DNA of 64,000 bases from Takashimella koratensis (taxonomy: Eukaryota; Basidiomycota; Tremellomycetes; Trichosporonales; Tetragoniomycetaceae): assembly GCA_003116875.1 (NCBI GenBank), contig BCKT01000001.1, positions 77,763-141,762 on the forward strand, written 5' to 3'. A model generated the notes under the pieces. It saw only the letters and a program-made list of their open reading frames with translations. It made no database searches and was not told where the DNA came from. A program made the translations under genes and the position numbers. Positions 1 to 10,270 of this stretch are shown piece after piece (position 1 is the first letter of the stretch; each line of letters begins with the position of its first letter).

Positions 1-50
1 CTCTCTCCTCTCTCCTCTCTCCTCTCTCCTCTCTCCTCTCTCCTCTCTCC
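1..50. repeat. CTCTCTC tandem repeat in an intron
   Basis: About seven head-to-tail copies of the heptamer ctctctc. The run lies inside what appears to be an intron of guanine deaminase that enters the window from the left and ends with cttag at position 128. Confidence 0.85.
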
Positions 51-128
51 CTCGCCCACCTCCTTGCTGTCATACCCCCTTCCCAGCCTCTTGTTCATGC
101 TCTCGACCAACCCTGACTCACCTCTTAG

Positions 129-1141
129 ACCACCACCTGCTGCTACTACGGCACCCTCCATGCCGAGGGCACTGGTGTCCTTGCCGCCGTTTGCGCTGAA
201 CAAGGTCAACGCGCCTTTGTCGGAAAATGTAATATGGACCGACTCTGCCCTGACAGTTACTGCGAGTCCTCGGCCTCTGCATCTCTCGCATCGACTGACC
301 TCTTCCTTTCCTACTTCTCTACACTCCCATCCACCGTCCGGCCTATCCTCACGCCTCGGTTCGCTCTCTCCTGTACTCCTGAACTCCTCGGCGGCCTTGG
401 CGAACTTGCGGCAAGCCAAGACCTGCTCGTCCAGACCCACCTCTCTGAGAACCCGGCAGAGATCGCAAAGGCGAAAGAACTGTTTCCGGATTGCCCTACC
501 TACGCAGGGGTGTACGAGAAATTCGGACTCCTCAGGCCAGGGACGATCTTGGCTCATTGCGTACACCTAGGGGACGAGGATAGAGACGTGATCAAGAGAA
601 ACGGAGCAGGAGTCTCACATTGTCCGTCAAGTAACCTCAACCTCAACTCAGGCGCAGCAAGGGTCGCCGAGCTCCTTGATATGGATATTAACGTGAGTAC
701 GGTGTAAACATCGTATCTACCTGTATCTATACTCCCTTCCCCAACTTTCCTACCTGGTCTGTGCTCTGATGCTGACCGACGCAGGTGGGCCTCGGCACCG
801 ACTGTTCCGGGGGCTACTCTCTCGGCCTCCTCTCTGCCCTTCGTAACGCCAGCTACGTCTCCAAAACTCTTTCTTTCCTCTCACTATCTTACCGAACTCT
901 CTCCATCCCCGAACTTTTCCACATGGCGACTCTGGGCGGCGCCGCCTTGTGTAAACTCGACAACACACTCGGTAACTTTCAACCAGGGAAGAAGTTTGAT
1001 GCGATCTACGTGAAACCTGAATCGCCAGGGATGTTTACGGAAAAAGGGGAGAGTACGGAAAGGGTCTTTGAAAAGTGGTTGTTCACCGGTGACGATAGGG
1101 ATATTCACGCGGTTTGGGTGGATGGAGTGAAGAGGGTCTAA
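129..1141 (+). CDS. Guanine deaminase, 3' part (5' end outside window)
   Basis: Guanine deaminase hydrolyses guanine to xanthine and ammonia in cytosolic purine salvage. Two exons are visible: 129-692, after an acceptor cttag, and 785-1141, ending in TAA. The encoded part (307 codons including the stop) covers most of the amidohydrolase barrel. Family signatures visible are TPRFALSC, QTHLSEN (zinc/substrate region), LAHCVHLGDED, HCPSSNLNLNSG and GLGTDCSGGYS, whose Asp is the conserved metal-site residue. The C-terminal GNFQPGKKFDAI strand typical of the fold is present. The N-terminal part with the first HxH metal ligands lies upstream of base 1, so the gene is incomplete here because of the window edge and not because of decay. 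The splice GATATTAAC/gtgagt..gcag/GTGGGC keeps frame. Confidence 0.95.
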
Positions 1142-1848
1142 AGTCGAGCGCACCGAGCGCAACGAGGGTGGGGCGAGGGCCGTGCGCCGATCTAATGAAT
1201 CAATTGTGGTGAGCTGGGCTACTGGAGTTCAAAGGTCGGGAAGTAGTCGGAGAGGGAAGTTTTGAAAGTAGAGTCTTGAGATGATCTGATCAGGTTCTGC
1301 AGAAGGTGGGTGGTAAAGGCTCCAGATGAGCCCAGAGTCTGCTTTTTGTATGTTACAACACGACCTGGATAGCTATAGATTGACCTGTGATCGTGATGAT
1401 TCATGTACTCTGCCTCTGCCTCTGCCTCTGCAACGATGAGAAAACGATAGGTCACTGCAACTGGGAATGCGACCAGGGTGTCCTTTACAAGGCAAGTTTG
1501 ATTGGGTCTCAATCCCCTCCCGCTGGAGTTGTCTGATACAAAAGACCAACCCAGTTTACAGTCCGACTGGTCTTGATCTGGGTCGTATGGTACTTCTAAT
1601 GATAACTCCCTATGCATAGAGCGCTGGCAGAGCTGTCTGAAGATTGGGGCTGGTATCTCCGGGATTCACCAGCATCTGGGCTACCCCTGCCACACGGGCG
1701 GTGGCGGAACCCAGTGCCACCGTGGGGAAACAAAACCGGGTTCACAAAATTTCAGATTCACAATCTTGTCCTTCGATATCCTCCCTCCCTCCTCCCTCTT
1801 CCATCCTCACCCTCACCCTCACCCTCAACCCCATCTTCACCTCTTAAC
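1142..1848. other. Intergenic, promoter side of the Noc4 gene
   Basis: About 700 bp with no convincing gene. It contains a short ctctgc hexamer run near 1398-1430 and, from about 1780, a CT-rich stretch with repeated ctcacc units directly before the Noc4 ATG, which is the usual look of a promoter and leader in this genome. Confidence 0.5.
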
Positions 1849-4158
1849 ATGGCCAAACAACCTCGAGCCTCTTCTTCCACCACACCCTCCTCGACCTCCT
1901 CCGCCTCTGCCCCTTCCCCACTGGCCCGTATCGGCTCTCTCGAATCGACTCTCCTTTCCACCCTCTCCAATCCCAACCCGCTTCTCCCTCTCCTCGCACT
2001 TGCTCGACACCGTGACCCGCAAATCGTACATGCTTCCATCTGGGCCCTCCACCGCGTCTTCATCGCTCTCATCAATGAGCGCAGAGTGGGTGTTATCTCG
2101 GGCGGATCAAAGAATGGGACACCTGCAGCGAGTGCGAGTGCGGAAGGGGTTGATGTGAAGAGTTGGACAAGGACAAGGTTGTTGGAGTATGTCGAGACTT
2201 TGTCGAGCCTCTTGAGGGACGCCGAGGACTCGCTTCGAGTAAGTCAAGCATCACCACATGTCTTCTTCTTTCTTCCTCAAATGTCAAACGTAAATATGAA
2301 ACTAAACAACACTTTTTAGACATCTGCACTGCAGTTGCTCTTTGCACTCTTATCGCCCCTCTCTTCCCCCTCACCGATCCCTTACTTCCGACTCATCGTA
2401 TCCGCGCTCCTCCGCCCATCCCCGTCTCTCCGTGGTTCCAAAGCAGACGCTTCAGGCAAAATCGCACCTACTCCGATTAATGCGGTGCAGCATGAAAGTC
2501 CAGAAGGAACTTTGCCGATGGATGTAGCGGAGATGGTCGTTGATGAGTATTGGGCAAAATATGATGATATTCGACTCTTCTTCTTCCGAGAGGCTGCGTG
2601 AGTATCGACTCGCAACTCTCTCGCTTTGTCTCCCCCAACCACAGTTTACCGTCTCTACCTTATCAACAATTCCAATCCTCACCATCTCTACTTGCCTGCT
2701 GTGCACCCCTCACAATTACTGACAAACCACAGGCCCCACGTTCCCCTTGCTCAGCCCGACAACCTCCTCACCCAACTAGTGGCATTGACCAACCTCCCTC
2801 GGATCCCGTCCGACCTTAACGCCTTTTTCATCCCTTCTCTGTCCACCCCACCCACCTCCACCTCCACCACCTCTGGCCCACCTTCCAAGCGCTCCAAATC
2901 ATCCAAGTCCAACGGGGAGGTCGACGCCCTTCCTTCTTGGATGGATCACTACGAGTCGGACCATTCGTCCGACGACGAAAGCACGATCGAGGGGAAACGA
3001 CAGCGTCAGCGCGTCTCGGCACTCGGTACTCGCGCGGCAGTGCATTCCGTCCAAGCGCATACCGAGGCGTACACGGCTCTATGGGAGGCGGTACTGGGAC
3101 ATGGATTGGATAATCGGTGGACAAGAACGACGTTGATTGGACTTCATGGGACACAGGGGATCCTGTCACATTTAAGACCAGAGAGGAGAGTTCGCGTTGC
3201 GGATTGGTTAACAGGGATAGTCGATAACGGTGGTCCCCTTGCGCTTTTAGCCATGAACGGGTTGTTTGTGCTCATGACGCAGTACAACTTGTGAGTGACT
3301 TGAGCGCTGCTTTTTCAGCCTCGGCTGCCTGACATGATCTGTATTCTCGTTACACTCGTTACACTCGTTACACTGGTTACACTGTGTTGCTCGACAGTAT
3401 CACTGACTTGAAACAGGGACTACCCAAATTTTTACACTCGACTGTACAACCTCCTCGACGCCGACTTGCTTCACGTCAAGTACCGAGCGCGCTTCTTCCG
3501 TCTGCTCGATACTTTCTTGCGATCCTCGTAAGTCTTGCTTAGGCTCAATTCCTCCACATCCTTCCTGGCTTCCTCTTTTCTCGCATCACAATTCCTCTTC
3601 TCCTCTCAACTGTGCTAACTAATCCTCCTCAGCCTTTTGCCCGCCGCTCTGATTGCTGCATTCGTCAAACGTCTCGCTCGGCTGTCCCTTACCGCTCCAC
3701 CGGGCGGTACCATCCTAGTTATCCCATTCATCTACAACCTCCTGAAACGCCATCCATTTTGCATGGTCCTCCTGCACAACCCAGGCTCCTCTGGTCTTCC
3801 CGACCTTACCGACTCCTCCACCTCCATTTCCACCGAATACGACCCCCACGCTCTCACCCCACTCGACTCCCACGCTCTATCCTCATCCCTCTCTTCACAG
3901 CTTCACGAACTCGCTTCTCTTCAATCTCATTCACTAGCATCAATCGCTACCCTCGCTAAAATCTTTACAGAGCAATTCACAAAACCAGAGTATAATATGG
4001 AAGATTTCTTAGATCATGGGTATACAACTTTATTTGAGACAGAGGTAGAGAGGGTGAAGAGGATGAAGAGGGATCCGGCGGTCAGTATGGCAGTCGAAGA
4101 AGGGGAAGGCAAGCTGTTGGATGCAGAGGACGTGGTGACTGAGTTGTGGAAGATCTAG
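1849..4158 (+). CDS. NOC4: Nucleolar complex protein 4 (CBF/Mak21 family)
   Basis: Noc4 partners Nop14 in the nucleolus during assembly and export of the small ribosomal subunit. Exons: 1849-2238, 2320-2597, 2733-3290, 3417-3527 and 3633-4158, giving 620 residues with frame kept at every junction. The C-terminal half carries the CBF/Mak21 domain. Recognisable blocks are LAMNGLFVLMTQYNL, DYPNFYTRLYNLLD, HVKYRARFFRLLDTFL, LIAAFVKRLARLSLTAPPGG and LVIPFIYNLLKRHP, which I recognise as Noc4 and not Noc1 or Noc3. The N-terminal half is a poorly conserved helical region with a Ser/Thr/Pro-rich start, and an acidic/basic linker lies near residues 230-280. It converges with the PHD-SET gene on the other strand. 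Intron 3 contains a small gttacactc tandem repeat (3349-3384). Confidence 0.93.
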
Positions 4159-4255
4159 TCGTTCGTCTAGTCAATGAATGTAAGATTAAACTATATTTGG
4201 TATATGTCTTGGGCTGGGCGCGTCGTCGTGTATCTCATAACCAATGAACAAATTA

Positions 4256-4285
4256 CATCTCTCTCTCTCTCTCTTTTTCTCTCTG

Positions 4286-4354
<69 letters not shown>
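4256..4354. repeat. Compound (CT)n-(GT)n microsatellite
   Basis: A run of CT dinucleotides passes directly into about 20 GT dinucleotides. It lies between the 3' ends of the two convergent genes, so it is probably in a 3' UTR or terminator region of one of them. Confidence 0.95.
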
Positions 4355-4356
<2 letters not shown>

Positions 4357-4556
4357 ATTGTGTCCCTCTGCTCTTCGCAAACCGTCATCGAGCGGTGCAT
4401 ACGGAACTGGTATCGCTACGTGGTCTCTCTCTAACAAACTACTAAAGTACATGTGAATTTCTTCTGTTCGACCTTTTGATTTCCTACAATCGTGGCTGCG
4501 CCGACGATCTACCTAACATTTTCCCTCCCTCCCTCCCTTACTCTCACAAACCCTCG

Positions 4557-7500
4557 CTACCTCCCACGCCCGCGGAACCCGCCTCGACCACGGAAAAATC
4601 CCCTCTCTCCACTCCCACTGAACCCTCCTCCTCTCCCAAACCCGTGTCCTACATGTCCACCATGCGGGTGAGTTCCGTGTCCTCCGAATGCGAAGCCGCC
4701 TGCACCCCCCCTTGGGCCAGGGGTGAATGACGACCTCATCGCGACGGGCGAGACGGGTCCTGAACCTGGTGTGGATTCGGATCCGCTCGTTCCGTTCCAT
4801 CCGCCTCGAGGGCCGGTAGGGGGAGCCCGGGGGCCCGAAGGTGGAGCCCGAGCAAGACCTGGTGTCCCTGACATGGCGCTGGGGCTGGGTCCGCCGACTC
4901 CGTTAGGACCGTTCGAGACGTGCGGCGGGAGTTCGCGAGTGAGCAAGGGCGGTGGCATCCCGTCGCGCTCTTCACGCGGAACATATGCGCTATGTGTCGG
5001 TGTCGATGGGGGAGGGACATTGACTCCGAGTGGACCAGGGGTGGTAGTCGATGAATCGACCGAGCCACGTGGGACGTAAGCAGGTAGGTGGGAGGAAAAG
5101 TCACCAGATCCAGAAACCGAGGCGGCAGGCGCTGATTCATCCCGCGGGACATAGGACCGAGGAACGTAGGCTGAAGTCGCTGGGGTCGTCGATTGAGTCG
5201 AGGGACTGGCGACAGCGTGGTGCGAGAAGTAGTCGGTGCGAGGGACGTAAGCGGTTCCGGGAGTCGCGGTCAATGGAGTAAGCGGGGACATGGTATTGGG
5301 AGTCGCGACGACAGATGAACCGCGTGAAGGAAGGAAGTCGAGCACGTTGAAGCGAGACTCGTCTTTTACCGAGGCTGGAGCAGGGACGGTCGCTTGAGCT
5401 GCTGGCGGTGGAATGGTCTCACTCGCTGTCGTTGATGTTGTGGCAGCATCGATAACGTCCGGGTCTGGCTTGATATCCACGACCGAAGCAGTTGGTGACG
5501 GCTCGATCGCGGTAGGTGGGGCAGGAGGTGCCAAGTCGGTAGTAACAAGTGGAGAAACCGGTTGAGAGACTTTACGAATCTTGTGGTTCCTCATGTACTC
5601 TGAGAACGAGACTTTCTTTGGCGGCTCGGGTGGTGGCGGGGTCGGTTCCTTGGGGATGACGACAGGAGTTGGGGTCGGTTCGGTCACTGCAGGTTCGGGA
5701 ATGACTTCGGTGAGGATTGGTTCTGGGGCAGGAGCTTGGGTTATGTCCACGGCGTCGGAGTTGGTGGTTTGAGACGATTCGGCTTTGGAAGATTCGGACG
5801 ATGCAGAGACGGACGATACGGGCTTGTCTTCACTGTTGACCCTCTTGCTCTCGCTAGCGTCGCCGTCCACCAAAACCTCCTTGACCGCCTTGACCTTGTC
5901 CTCCTTCACCTTGTCCTCCTTCACCTTGCCCTCCTTGCCCTCCTTGCCCTCCTTGCCCTCCTTGCCCTCCTTGCCCTCCTTGCCCTCCTTGCCCTCCTTG
6001 CCCTCCTTAACCTCCTTGACCTCCTTCTTATCAACCTCCTCATCGCTCGAGGCAATGACCTTCCGCCTTCCCTTACTCGCATTCGACCTGCGTTTGCCAT
6101 CCTCGCTTACCCGCCTCTGTTTTGTCGAGCTCAAACTTGCCTTGCGGGTCGGGACGGTGGTTGGCGCCGCTGCTGTTGGTGGAGGGGACGAGACGCGCCG
6201 TCTCCGTCCTGCGGGTCGGCGTACACGAACCACCACATCCTCTTCTTCCTCATCCTCATCTACCGGCAAATCCCCATCCACAGACGCCTTGACCTCGTCC
6301 TCCATGTCGACATCCATCACCTCGTCCTCTCCCTCGACCTCAATCTCCTCCTCGCCCTCGCTATCTCCGTCGTCGGAGAACCGGCTACGCGCAACCGTCA
6401 CCGTCGTCGCATCCGACATCTCGCCCTCGTCCTCGTCGACGAGCTCGCTAGGTCGATCCGGAGCAGCCGAAAGAGATGACGATGAACGAATATCCTCGGA
6501 CTGTGGGCTAGGCGGGGCAGGAGGAGCCGCGGGTGTTGGCACAGAGACAGGGCTGACCGGTTTGATCTCTTCCACTACGTCTTTAACGGGTTCGGGGGTT
6601 GCCGTCTTGGACTCTGGCGACCTCATTTCGTACGCCATCGACCTCCTCGCACGTTCCGCCTCGACTTCATCCCTCCTCCACCCTCGCACAGCACCGACCA
6701 ACTCGCCGAGCTGCCTCTTCTTCGCGCCCGCCTTGCCACCAACCATCCGCGCCATCTGAGCGAGTGCACATCCTCGTCGTCCAGCTGCCGATGTCGTGCA
6801 CGCACAGGACGAAAACGTACCCAACAAATGAGTCAACACCGCGTCGTACTTGCTCGCCAACAACATGGATCGATCGTCCTCGGCAAACACTCGAAGCGCA
6901 TGAACCACGTGCTGGTCGTCCCATTCCCATGCAAGAACAACTTCCTCACCCTCGGACAGATCTCTAGACGCAAAGAGACCAAATTGCAGTCGGGGCTCCT
7001 CGCCGTCGCCTGAGACGATGATCGGACGCATGACGGCGTTTGGGTGGCACCCAGACCGCGCAAAGCGCATCTCGGAACCGTACCCGCGTGAGTCGATGAC
7101 AAGGTTGACCGGGGGACCCAGCGCGCGGACGTGCGGTTTAGGCATACCGAGGCTCGAGTATTGGTTGATCGGATCGCGCCGGTAAGATTCGGCGTCGAGG
7201 ATCTCACCACGAAACTCGCCCAGAAACGAGGACGAAAGGACGCTTTCGTCGACGAACAGACCGTACATTGCTGGACGCGGGTAGACGCCGCTTGCGCTCG
7301 ATACCTCGCTATAGGTGAGGGGCAGGAAGCAGGACTCATCTTGTACTGGTCGAACAGAGGTGGAAGCTGCAAGGGCGACGAGGTCGGTGGCCGAGAGGTG
7401 GACGGGTGGAACGGGTGGGGCAAGGATAGCGAAATCAGGAGGGGAGAAGAAATCGGGAGAGAGTCGAAGCACACCCGTATCTGTTGGCGAAGGAAGACCG

Positions 7501-8654
7501 GAATCGTGTTGAACTCGACGCGGTTCCTCCTCAACCCACTCGCGATAGAAACGAGCCATGGCTTTCCGTGCTGGAGCGCCTCGAACAACGTTTCGTCGTA
7601 CAGGAGTGTACTCGAGCTCCCACGGTTCCACGCGAAAGTAGTCATCCTCTTCTGGTGCTGGCGTGGGCTCGGCGAGCTGGGCCGACTTGCGCGGTTTAGG
7701 TCCAGGTTTCCGGCTACGAGGTTTTGCCATGACCGCTGTGGTAGTTGGTGTTGTCGTGGCTGTCGGTGTCGCTGCTGTCTTTGGCTCCTCTTCGTTGTCT
7801 ACTGCCACGCTGTCGGTACGAGGTCGCTTGGCTTTAGGCCGTTTCTTGTCTGCCTCCTCTATGGCTGGGCGCGAGTACATCCGACTCATCATCTGTCGAT
7901 GCCGCGCTCCCTCGACGTTGACAGGACGCGGGTCACACAGTTCACACAGGTACGTGTCGGGAACGCTGGCTTCGTCTGGATACCCAAAGCACTGACCGTG
8001 CTCCCAGGCGTTGCAGCCCTCGCACTGAATTGTGAACCCATCGTCCTCTGTGAAACCGCAGATGCACCGAATCACACCATTGTCCTCCCCCATCCAGTGC
8101 GGTGGTCGCTCGATACGCGTCGACGGTCCAGCGACGGCGTTGCGCTTGCGCTTGGGTTTGGACGATTTAGGAGAAGGGAGCGAGTCGTCGGCGGCGGCAG
8201 CAGCGGCGGGAGCGGGGTCAGGGTCGGAGAAGGTGAGGAGGAGGGCGGCTTCCTCGGCGGCGACATCGTGAAGAGGTGCGGGTAGTGGATCGGATGGAAG
8301 TAGTGGTTGTGATGTCTCGGGTCCCTCAATCATCTCTGTGGTGGGTGGTGCCGCGATGGGTGCCTCTGGTGGTGCCTCTGCCTCGTTGATGGGGGTTGGA
8401 TCCAACTTGATATCTGGCAGTGTCGGTGGAGGAGGGGTTTGTGCGTCGACCGGGAGGGTAGGGGAAGCCAGCGCCACGGCCTCGGGGGCCGTGGGTGGGT
8501 CGAGATCCATTGTCGAGGCTATGAAGGAAGGGAGGGGTTGGAGACGGGCGCGTACAACACCCGCAACCGAGGAGAAAGGAGCGACGGCGGGTAAAAGGGT
8601 GAGGGGGGGAGGAATGCGCGGTTGAGAGTGGGACTGGATGTGGAATTCTGCCAT
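4557..8654 (-). CDS. PHD finger and SET domain protein, Set3/KMT2E type, with RGG tail
   Basis: One uninterrupted frame of 1365 codons. A PHD finger lies at residues about 193-241 (CICG...CEGCNAWEHGQCFGY...CELC), and a SET-like domain at about 440-585 with LGEFRGEI, VIDSRGYGSEMRFARSGCHPNA and EEVVLAWEWDD. This order and the diverged SET core match yeast Set3, fly UpSET and human KMT2E. Those proteins act as scaffolds of histone deacetylase complexes and read H3K4 methylation through the PHD; methyltransferase activity is doubtful. A Cys-rich CACTTS block follows the SET. The second half is disordered: acidic runs, an (EGK)n minisatellite-encoded stretch, repeated AYVPR pentamers and a terminal Gly-Arg (RGG) tail. 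The first ATG (8654) is used here; a second in-frame ATG at 8510 starts MDLDPP and is equally plausible. Confidence 0.85.
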   Translation of the reverse strand: MAEFHIQSHSQPRIPPPLTLLPAVAPFSSVAGVVRARLQPLPSFIASTMDLDPPTAPEAVALASPTLPVDAQTPPPPTLPDIKLDPTPINEAEAPPEAPIAAPPTTEMIEGPETSQPLLPSDPLPAPLHDVAAEEAALLLTFSDPDPAPAAAAAADDSLPSPKSSKPKRKRNAVAGPSTRIERPPHWMGEDNGVIRCICGFTEDDGFTIQCEGCNAWEHGQCFGYPDEASVPDTYLCELCDPRPVNVEGARHRQMMSRMYSRPAIEEADKKRPKAKRPRTDSVAVDNEEEPKTAATPTATTTPTTTAVMAKPRSRKPGPKPRKSAQLAEPTPAPEEDDYFRVEPWELEYTPVRRNVVRGAPARKAMARFYREWVEEEPRRVQHDSGLPSPTDTGVLRLSPDFFSPPDFAILAPPVPPVHLSATDLVALAASTSVRPVQDESCFLPLTYSEVSSASGVYPRPAMYGLFVDESVLSSSFLGEFRGEILDAESYRRDPINQYSSLGMPKPHVRALGPPVNLVIDSRGYGSEMRFARSGCHPNAVMRPIIVSGDGEEPRLQFGLFASRDLSEGEEVVLAWEWDDQHVVHALRVFAEDDRSMLLASKYDAVLTHLLGTFSSCACTTSAAGRRGCALAQMARMVGGKAGAKKRQLGELVGAVRGWRRDEVEAERARRSMAYEMRSPESKTATPEPVKDVVEEIKPVSPVSVPTPAAPPAPPSPQSEDIRSSSSLSAAPDRPSELVDEDEGEMSDATTVTVARSRFSDDGDSEGEEEIEVEGEDEVMDVDMEDEVKASVDGDLPVDEDEEEEDVVVRVRRPAGRRRRVSSPPPTAAAPTTVPTRKASLSSTKQRRVSEDGKRRSNASKGRRKVIASSDEEVDKKEVKEVKEGKEGKEGKEGKEGKEGKEGKEGKEGKVKEDKVKEDKVKAVKEVLVDGDASESKRVNSEDKPVSSVSASSESSKAESSQTTNSDAVDITQAPAPEPILTEVIPEPAVTEPTPTPVVIPKEPTPPPPEPPKKVSFSEYMRNHKIRKVSQPVSPLVTTDLAPPAPPTAIEPSPTASVVDIKPDPDVIDAATTSTTASETIPPPAAQATVPAPASVKDESRFNVLDFLPSRGSSVVATPNTMSPLTPLTATPGTAYVPRTDYFSHHAVASPSTQSTTPATSAYVPRSYVPRDESAPAASVSGSGDFSSHLPAYVPRGSVDSSTTTPGPLGVNVPPPSTPTHSAYVPREERDGMPPPLLTRELPPHVSNGPNGVGGPSPSAMSGTPGLARAPPSGPRAPPTGPRGGWNGTSGSESTPGSGPVSPVAMRSSFTPGPRGGAGGFAFGGHGTHPHGGHVGHGFGRGGGFSGSGERGFFRGRGGFRGRGR
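5930..6012. repeat. 9-bp coding minisatellite (ttgccctcc)n
   Basis: About nine copies of ttgccctcc within the PHD-SET gene. Read on the minus strand they encode repeated Glu-Gly-Lys in a disordered linker. The copies are almost identical, so length polymorphism is likely. Confidence 0.9.
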
Positions 8655-10270
8655 TGGTCAGCGGATGCGGGAGGGGCTGTGGGTCGAGGAAGGGGGGTGG
8701 AAGGGGTAAAGATGATCTCGAGCAAGCGGTGGAGTGTAAAGGGGGTTGAAGGGGTGCGAGGAGAGGGGGAGCTGGGTCTGCACGACTCACGAGTTCACCA
8801 GTAAAGGAGACCCAAGATGATGGCTGTGTTGAGGGCAAGGCGACTTGGGAAAGCAAAGGAACGAGTCGTTGCCGCTAGCTCGAAGGCGTGGGTCTCGACG
8901 TCGCGCTGTTTTTGGGCAGGGGCGGAGAGAGTGACGCAGCGAGTGGGTTTGTGGAGGGATTGAGAGCCAGAGCCAGAGCCAAAGCCTGTGGTCGCGGGTG
9001 TCGTCGGGTGGGAAGAAGGAAAGGGGAGCGGGAGGGACGGTTGCTGTGTTGTATTTGGTGGGTGTGTTTTTTCTCTCGTCGTTGTGATTATATTTTGATG
9101 AGGGCGAGGGGTCCGGATGGTGGTACAGTCGAGAGCGGGAAGGCGAGAGGGGGAGACCGAGACGAAGGCTGAACGAAAGAAAGAGTGAAGAAAGAGAAAT
9201 AGAAGAGAGATGGGTGAAGAGAAGGGGAGGGAGGGAGGAGGGGGAAGGGGAGCGGGGGAAGGGGGGGGGTGTGGAAAGATGAAGATGAAAAGTGAAGGAA
9301 AAAAAAAAAACGAACAAGTCGAAAAAGTAATACAGAGTAAGAGCAGTGAATGCATAACACACCCCGAACGAGAAAAATAGAAAAACACCCAGTCGAGCGA
9401 GAGACGGGCGGGGGGGGGGGAGAGGGAGAGAGAGAGGAGGAGGGAGACGCCTATGCATGCATGCAGAGACACACTCGTCCTCCACGCTGTGATCTAGAGT
9501 CGGGGCGTGTCACCATCGCTATTGCACCCACGGCGTATGCGCCTATGGCCTATCCCACGTCCACGTCTTGGTCCTTGTTGGTCTCCTGCCTGTGGATGGT
9601 AGGTAGTCGTCCTGGGTCCTGGTCTAACCCCTGCCTGTACGTGTCAAGGCAACAAGGCAAAAGAGAGAGAGAGAGCAAACGCAACAAAGCAATCGTTGAC
9701 CCTCACATTCGCTCCCTCGTCTGTTGAAATTTTTCCTGGATCTCGTTGTGAGGCTGCGATACGAGGCTCTGCTGCTCTCCCCCACTTGTCCCCTTCTCCC
9801 CTTGTCCCCTTCTCCCTCTGCTTTGAACCCTCTCTCTCACTTTATTCCCCCGCCCTGTTGGACTGGCTTGCCCTTCTGGCCTTGCCCTCTCCTCTGCTCT
9901 CTCGCCATGTCCGTTCACCCAAGGCAGAAACCCCGAGGCAAACCTCGAATTCAGTCAGAATTACCCTTTCCAGCAACTGGGCTGATAATGACTTTACTCC
10001 ACGTCGCATTTCCTTTTCACTAAACACCACACCTCAAGTCATCAGTGCACTGACGGTCATTGCTTGAGGCCATCTGGTCGCGACCAGCTGAGCATGTAAC
10101 AATCCATGGCAGTGGCTAATGGCAATGAGAAGAGACGAGCGCGCGTTTGGAATCGAATCGAGCAAAACAGATCAGATATCACTTTACTTCTTCTATCCCC
10201 TAACTGATCACTTGTTTAATGACCTTCTTCCATCCCCCTCTTCCCATTTCCCCTCTCCCTCCTCACCCAC
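8655..10270. other. Intergenic, 1.6 kb, promoter side of the PHD-SET gene
   Basis: No convincing gene on either strand; long open frames here are low-complexity Ser/Pro/Leu translations of CT-rich DNA. Features seen: poly-A of about 12 at 9299-9310, G runs near 9263-9269 and 9411-9419, and alternating purine-rich and pyrimidine-rich blocks typical of leaders in this genome. The right end is the 3' flank of BRR2. Confidence 0.5.

Noticed and set aside
1219..1617. 132-codon minus-strand frame between guanine deaminase and Noc4
   Set aside because: Composition is repeat-driven (an alternating Ala-Glu stretch from a hexamer run), with no splice or family support.
4174..4456. Several frames across the CT/GT microsatellite
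   Set aside because: They encode only Ser-Leu, Cys-Val or His-Thr repeats from the microsatellite.
8787..9485. Long minus-strand frames of more than 220 codons upstream of the PHD-SET gene
   Set aside because: Translations are Ser/Pro/Leu/Phe runs from CT-rich DNA, overlap in several frames and lack any protein-like pattern.
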